Positions 35,277-39,952 of a DNA stretch of 39,952 nucleotides are shown one piece after another; the first letter of the stretch is position 1; each line of letters starts with the position of its first letter. Under the pieces are notes generated by a model. The model was not told the DNA's origin. It saw only the letters and a program-made list of their open reading frames with translations, and ran no database searches. The translations under genes and the position numbers were made by a program. This DNA comes from Tubiluchus corallicola (Eukaryota > Priapulida > Priapulimorpha > Priapulimorphida > Tubiluchidae): NCBI GenBank assembly GCA_030141605.1, contig JAQGDQ010001461.1, positions 1-39,952 on the forward strand, written 5' to 3'.

Positions 35277-36975
35277 GAAATGTGTTCCATTTCAACTGAA
35301 AAGGACTGTGTTTTCCATCTGTATTGAAAAAGACTGTGTGTTCCATTTCAACTGAAAAGGACTGTGTGTTCCAACTGAATTGAAAATGGCTATGTGTTCC
35401 GTCTGTATTGAAAAGGACTGTGTGTTCCATCTGAACTGAAAAGGACTGTGTGTTCCATCTGAATTGAAAAGGACTGTGTGTTCCATCTGTATTGAAAAGG
35501 ACTGTGTGTTCCATCTGAATTGAAAAGGACTGTGTGTTCCATCTGTATTGAAAAGGACTGTGTGTTCGATCTGAATTGAAAATGACTGTGTGTTCCATCT
35601 GAATTGAAAAGGACTGTGTGTTCCATCTGTATTGAAAAGGACTGTGTGTTCGATCTGAATTGAAAATGACTGTGTGTTCCATCTGAATTAGAAAAGACTG
35701 TGTGTTCCATCTGTGTTGAAAAGGACTGTGTTCCATCTGAATTAAAAAAGACTGTGTGTTCCATCTGTATTGAAAAGGACTGTGTGTTCCATCTGAATTG
35801 AAAATGACTGTGTGTTCCATCTGAATTAAAAAAGACTGTGTGTTCCATCTGAATTGAAAAGGACTGTGTGTTCCATCTGAATTAAAAAAGACTGTGTGTT
35901 CCATCTGAATTGAAATAGACTGTGTGTTCCATCTGAATTGAAATAGACTGTGTGTTCCATCTATATTGAAAAGGGCTGTGTGTTCCATCTGAATTGAAAA
36001 TGACTGTGTGTTCCATCTGAATTAAAAAAGACTGTGTGTTCCATCTGAATTGAAATAGACTGTGTGTTCCATCTGAATTGAAATAGACTGTGTGTTCCAT
36101 CTATATTGAAAAGGGCTGTGTGTTCCATCTGAATTGAAAATGACTGTGTGTTCCATCTGTATTGAAAAAGACTGTGTGTTCCATTTCAACTGAAAAGGAC
36201 TATGTGTTCCAACTGAATTGAAAAGGACTGTGTGTTCCATCTGAACTGAAAAGGACTGTGTGTTCCATCTGAATTGAAAAGGACTGTGTGTTCCATCTGA
36301 ATTGAAAAGGACTATGTGTTCCATCTGTATTGAAAAGGACTGTGTGTTCCATCTGAATTGAAAAGGACTGTGTGTTCCATCTGTATTGAAAAGGACTGTG
36401 TGTTCGATCTGAATTGAAAATGACTGTGTGTTCCATCTGAATTAGAAAAGACTGTGTGTTCCATCTGTGTTGAAAAGGACTGTGTTCCATCTGAATTAAA
36501 AAAGACTGTGTGTTCCATCTGTATTGAAAAGGACTGTGTGTTCCATCTGAATTGAAAATGACTGTGTGTTCCATCTGAATTAAAAAAGACTGTGTGTTCC
36601 ATCTGAATTGAAAAGGACTGTGTGTTCCATCTGAATTAAAAAAGACTGTGTGTTCCATCTGAATTAAAATAGACTGTGTGTTCCATCTGAATTGAAATAG
36701 ACTGTGTGTTCCATCTATATTGAAAAGGGCTGTGTGTTCCGTCTGAATTGAAAATGACTGTGTGTTCCATCTGAATTAAAAAAGACTGTGTGTTCCATCT
36801 GAATTGAAATAGACTGTGTGTTCCATCTGAATTGAAATAGACTGTGTGTTCCATCTATATTGAAAAGGGCTGTGTGTTCCATCTGAATTGAAAATGACTG
36901 TGTGTTCCATCTGAATTAAAAAAGACTGTGTGTTCCATCTGAATTGGAAAGGACTGTGTGTTCCATCTGAATTGA
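35277..36975. repeat. 28-bp satellite array, ~60 units
   Basis: The basic unit is 28 bases (ctgtgtgttccatctgaatt plus gaaaagga) with recurrent variants (ctgtattg, ctatattg, gaattaaaaaag). There is a higher-order duplication: unit patterns recur with a 754-base offset, which is 27 units minus the 2 bases missing in one short unit. The minus strand is open in all frames (84 bases = 28 codons), giving up to 247 codons, a by-product of the unit. It lies in UCKL1 intron 10. Confidence 0.95.
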
Positions 36976-36977
36976 AT

Positions 36978-36989
36978 GGGGGGGGGGGG
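36978..36989. repeat. Run of 12 G
   Basis: A homopolymer directly at the right edge of the 28-bp array. Its exact length is a likely sequencing uncertainty. Confidence 0.8.
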
Positions 36990-37278
36990 CAAAGAAGCCG
37001 TGCTCCCTTTGGCACTCGCGTAGTTATTTCACAGAACAGTTTAATAAATAATATTTCTACCCATTTACCACCTGTGTCAGTTTCAATTACCTGACTTTAG
37101 AATCCTAAAAAAGAGTGGAGAAAACTGACCTTTAACCATAAACGACCGACCAAGAGCTTTGAGTAACAAGAAAATTATTGACTATTATTCTGAACTGAAT
37201 AACTCTTGCTGCCCTTTTAGTTTTACCTCTTATCAAACGCATTTCTTTATCAAATACACGAATATCCTCTAGGAATTA

Positions 37279-37932
37279 ACATGTTGTTTATTAGCGCAGA
37301 CGAGGGCATGATTTGGACAGGTTCGACTCTGTATTTAACATTTTGCATAAGGCAGCAAATATTCAGGACCGCAGCATAGCAGAGGCCTTACACATTATGA
37401 TGCACTGCCAAATTCTCGATACCCAATTATCATCGGTAGCACCATGCCGCACTCTGTCGATTTCTGTGTTCTAAATTAACTTGACTCTGGATTAGGTCCT
37501 GTGGTGGTCCATGTGAATTACTGAGTTTCTATATTGTTTGGAGAGTTTTAGATTTCTCATAGTGTGTTCCCTCATGTGGTTGTGGATAATGCAAACTTTG
37601 TAAAACATGTATTATTATTACAGTGGTTTGTTTTCTCAGCATGTGGACTTTACCTGGTGTTAAACTAATTATTTGCTGGTTGTTGTGATCTTCACGTCAT
37701 TCTGATATAGAAGGTACTATTTTTATGTTTTCTTTACAGTTTTCTTTATATGAGAACCTCTTTCTAAGTTATTTCTAGTTGTACTCTGACATTCTGAATT
37801 TCACTCTTGTGATAATGATGTAACTTATTTTATGCCTTAGTTAGTAGTGTCGTAATTGTACTAATTATTTGTTGTAGCATTGAAATTATCAGTTGCTGTC
37901 GAAACGATCGTCTGCGCTAATAAACAACATGT
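37279..37932 (+). mobile_element. Probable Penelope-like fragment in 25-bp inverted repeats
   Basis: Perfect 25-base inverted repeats lie at 37279-37303 and 37908-37932 (one arm starts acatgttgtttattagcgca). Just inside the left arm a frame (37307-37474) encodes HDLDRFDSVFNILHKAANIQ, then DRSIAEALHIMMHCQILDTQ, ending with a stop. This resembles the C-terminal end of the GIY-YIG endonuclease of Penelope-like retroelements. The right end (gtcgaaacg ... taataaac) fits such an element's 3' region. I infer a 5'-truncated copy with an inverted piece of its own 3' end at the truncation. Confidence 0.45.
37307..37474 (+). pseudogene. Possible GIY-YIG C-terminal remnant
   Basis: 55 codons and a TAA. 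Pattern H-x-L-D-R-F ... F-x-I-L-H ... R-x-I-x-E-A-L-x-I ... L-x-T-Q, as in Penelope-like endonuclease ends. A stop lies upstream in the same frame, so it is only a fragment. Confidence 0.45.
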
Positions 37933-39025
37933 CATTTTTTTATCATTTTTCCTTCTCCGCATACTCCTTCTCCTTTTAGTGCTTCTATATCCATGCACTT
38001 CGCTGCTGCTAATATGGTCTACACCTTATTTAAGAATCCCACACGATTAGTGTTATTCGTATGAAATTTACACGTCATGTAGCCAATCTTCGGTACCGAT
38101 TTCAATATTTTCTCAAATCAATTGCTAAATTCAATTTCCATTCACTTAAACACTGAGAAGCAGCACTGCTTGAAAAGTGCTACTGAGTTTGAGAAAAACG
38201 CAAATGCTATCTGCCTACGTGCTTATTCTCGTAGTCCTATACAGCATTTGCACGCTTTTAGAAATAAAGTCTTTTCCAACTCAGTAAATTCTGAATTTTT
38301 TAATTATTAGAAACCAAGAATCTGAAACTTGCATATTAAATTTATAAACTTATTGCAGAAGTCGACTGGAGTAACAGTTATCTATGTGAATATTTTTATT
38401 TGCTTTTAGTGTTTCAGCTGCAGTTAGATACTAACATTTTGGCTTTTGCCGCCTCCAATTTATTATGATGCCACAATTTATGACTATAATAATTATTATG
38501 GGCTTAATGTAGGTAAGCTTTCTAAAGACTGCTACTGGCTTCACATACATAAAGCTCTATAACCTATATCCGCTTAAGAATTTGAACAGTAAACCCTTCT
38601 ATAACAGGTGTTAATTACTATGCTCACGCGCCTACCCGTGCCAACTATATCAAGAACAGGTATAATAGTTCAATGTAATTGGTTGTTATGGGGCGTTTAG
38701 AGTTGTGCAACACAGACGAATAACCATTCTCTGGCTTACCCTCTACTATGTATTTAAATGGAAATTCGTTTTAGTATACGATTAGCGTTAGTATAATGAG
38801 TCTAATAATAGACTTTATTGGTAATTAATGCAATACGTTGCAGTATAAATTAAAAATTCCACAATAATATGATGCGCTGTGGAACAAAATACGCATATTT
38901 CACATTTTTATTATCAAAAAGTTATATTGACTTTCCATGTTTCCTTCTAATTTTCCAAAAAAAAGAGAACCTATATTAAGTTGCACCCTTAATTTTTATT
39001 TTGGCCTTAAGGTTAAATACAAAAA
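37933..39025. other. UCKL1 intron 10, further part
   Basis: No exon, RNA gene or clear repeat recognised. Confidence 0.5.
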
Positions 39026-39139
<114 letters not shown>

Positions 39140-39229
39140 GTAACAATAGCAATAATAACAACAACATCAACATCATCATCATCAACAACAATAATAATGA
39201 TGATTATTACTGAATTAATCAAGCTTTTA

Positions 39230-39847
39230 CTGAATTAAAGTTATAAGGTTATAGACAGAGTATAATGGATGACGTCAGAACAATGGCTTTGGGTCTGCAG
39301 TTTTCCAAACGAAAATCGTGCGAAATGGAACCTCCAATAAACTTATCACGGCTCCTCGGGAAGGAAGCGTCCTAAAATATAGCCTGCATCGCCGTGTAGC
39401 CATGTTCTTCGTCTTTCTAAAGAGCCATATATCTCCTTCCAAGAGTCCCACCAGGCGCCGCTAGAACGTTTTTTCTGCAGGCTGTTTGGTCAAAATTTCG
39501 AAAAAATCGCGAGTTGGGTCCGGAAAAACGCCCGTTGCGGGGCGCCGGGGCCCTCTCGCAAATTCTAAATACGCCTATGACACCCACCGCTGAACGGGCT
39601 ATCTATCCATGGCCGGCACCGTCCCCGGCCCGTTCAAGTTCTTCAGAAATAAGAGGTATAAGTTTTGCAAAAAACGGCCGAAAAATGGCCATTTTTGGTT
39701 GGTTTTTCGCCTCCCGTTCCTCCCGGTGGGCCCAATTCGAAAAATAAACCCCCAATGGCACGACACTAGATCGAGACCGTTCGTTTGATGTATAGATCGC
39801 CGCAAATGGTGCCGTCGTCCGAGCTGTAGCCTCGAATCTTATATATA
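39230..39847. other. GC-richer segment, possible transposon
   Basis: Composition shifts to GC-richer between two trinucleotide arrays, with words such as gcggggcgccggggccc and cggccgaaaaatggcc. No ORF has a recognisable domain. The flanking arrays could be tails of a SINE/LINE-type insert. Confidence 0.3.
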
Positions 39848-39952
39848 TCAGCAACAACATCATCATCATCATCAACAACAACAACAACAACAACAGCAAC
39901 AACAACAATAACAATAACAACAACAGCAACAACATCATCATCAACAACAATA
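39848..39952. repeat. Trinucleotide (CAA/CAT) array at right edge
   Basis: Mixed CAA, CAT, CAG and AAT triplets running to the end of the window, similar to 39150-39210. Confidence 0.93.

Noticed and set aside
35245-35988. 247-codon minus-strand frame with MEHT...-type repeats
   Set aside because: The 28-bp satellite unit has no stop on this strand in any frame, so long frames arise automatically; no host domain or splice context.

Overview
The window is metazoan nuclear DNA. It is AT-rich, and its genes are split into short exons with GT-AG introns. Non-coding DNA makes up most of it, crowded with non-LTR retrotransposon fragments, SINEs, small DNA transposons and minisatellites. The mix of elements (a 5S-derived SINE, a tRNA-derived SINE with a TTA tail, several LINE families, a Tigger-like MITE) suits a marine invertebrate or basal chordate, but I cannot fix the phylum.

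All recognised host genes are on the plus strand. (1) 8.07-11.03 kb: four consecutive exons of the armadillo-like head of the Golgi tether USO1/p115. Neither the first exon nor any exon after the fourth was found. (2) 12.79-13.36 kb: the last two exons of a CHCHD7/Cox23-type twin-CX9C mitochondrial protein. (3) 19.51-33.82 kb: exons 1-10 (432 codons) of UCKL1, with a uridine-cytidine kinase domain followed by the start of the uracil phosphoribosyltransferase-like domain. The remaining ~115 codons should lie past the right edge. No functional link between the three genes is evident.

Layout: 0-5.5 kb, three copies of one LINE, two of them nearly identical and inverted around a third. 5.5-8 kb, intergenic DNA with MITEs. 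8-11 kb, USO1 fragment with a SINE and a 61-bp minisatellite. 11-19.5 kb, LINE remnants, an 84-bp tandem repeat, CHCHD7, a repeat with inverted ends, and a 5S-headed SINE3-like element between 63-bp direct repeats. 19.5-39.9 kb, UCKL1 and its introns, holding a 93-bp array, two further full-length MITEs with 6-bp target duplications, a Tigger-like MITE, a tandem-repeat foldback element nested in a LINE, a 1.7-kb 28-bp satellite, a probable Penelope-like fragment and trinucleotide arrays.

The most notable signals are the 5S/LINE chimeric element with its unusually long flanking repeats, the MITE family with a 6-bp target duplication, the foldback element nested inside a LINE, and the truncated USO1 whose last donor is in phase with CHCHD7.
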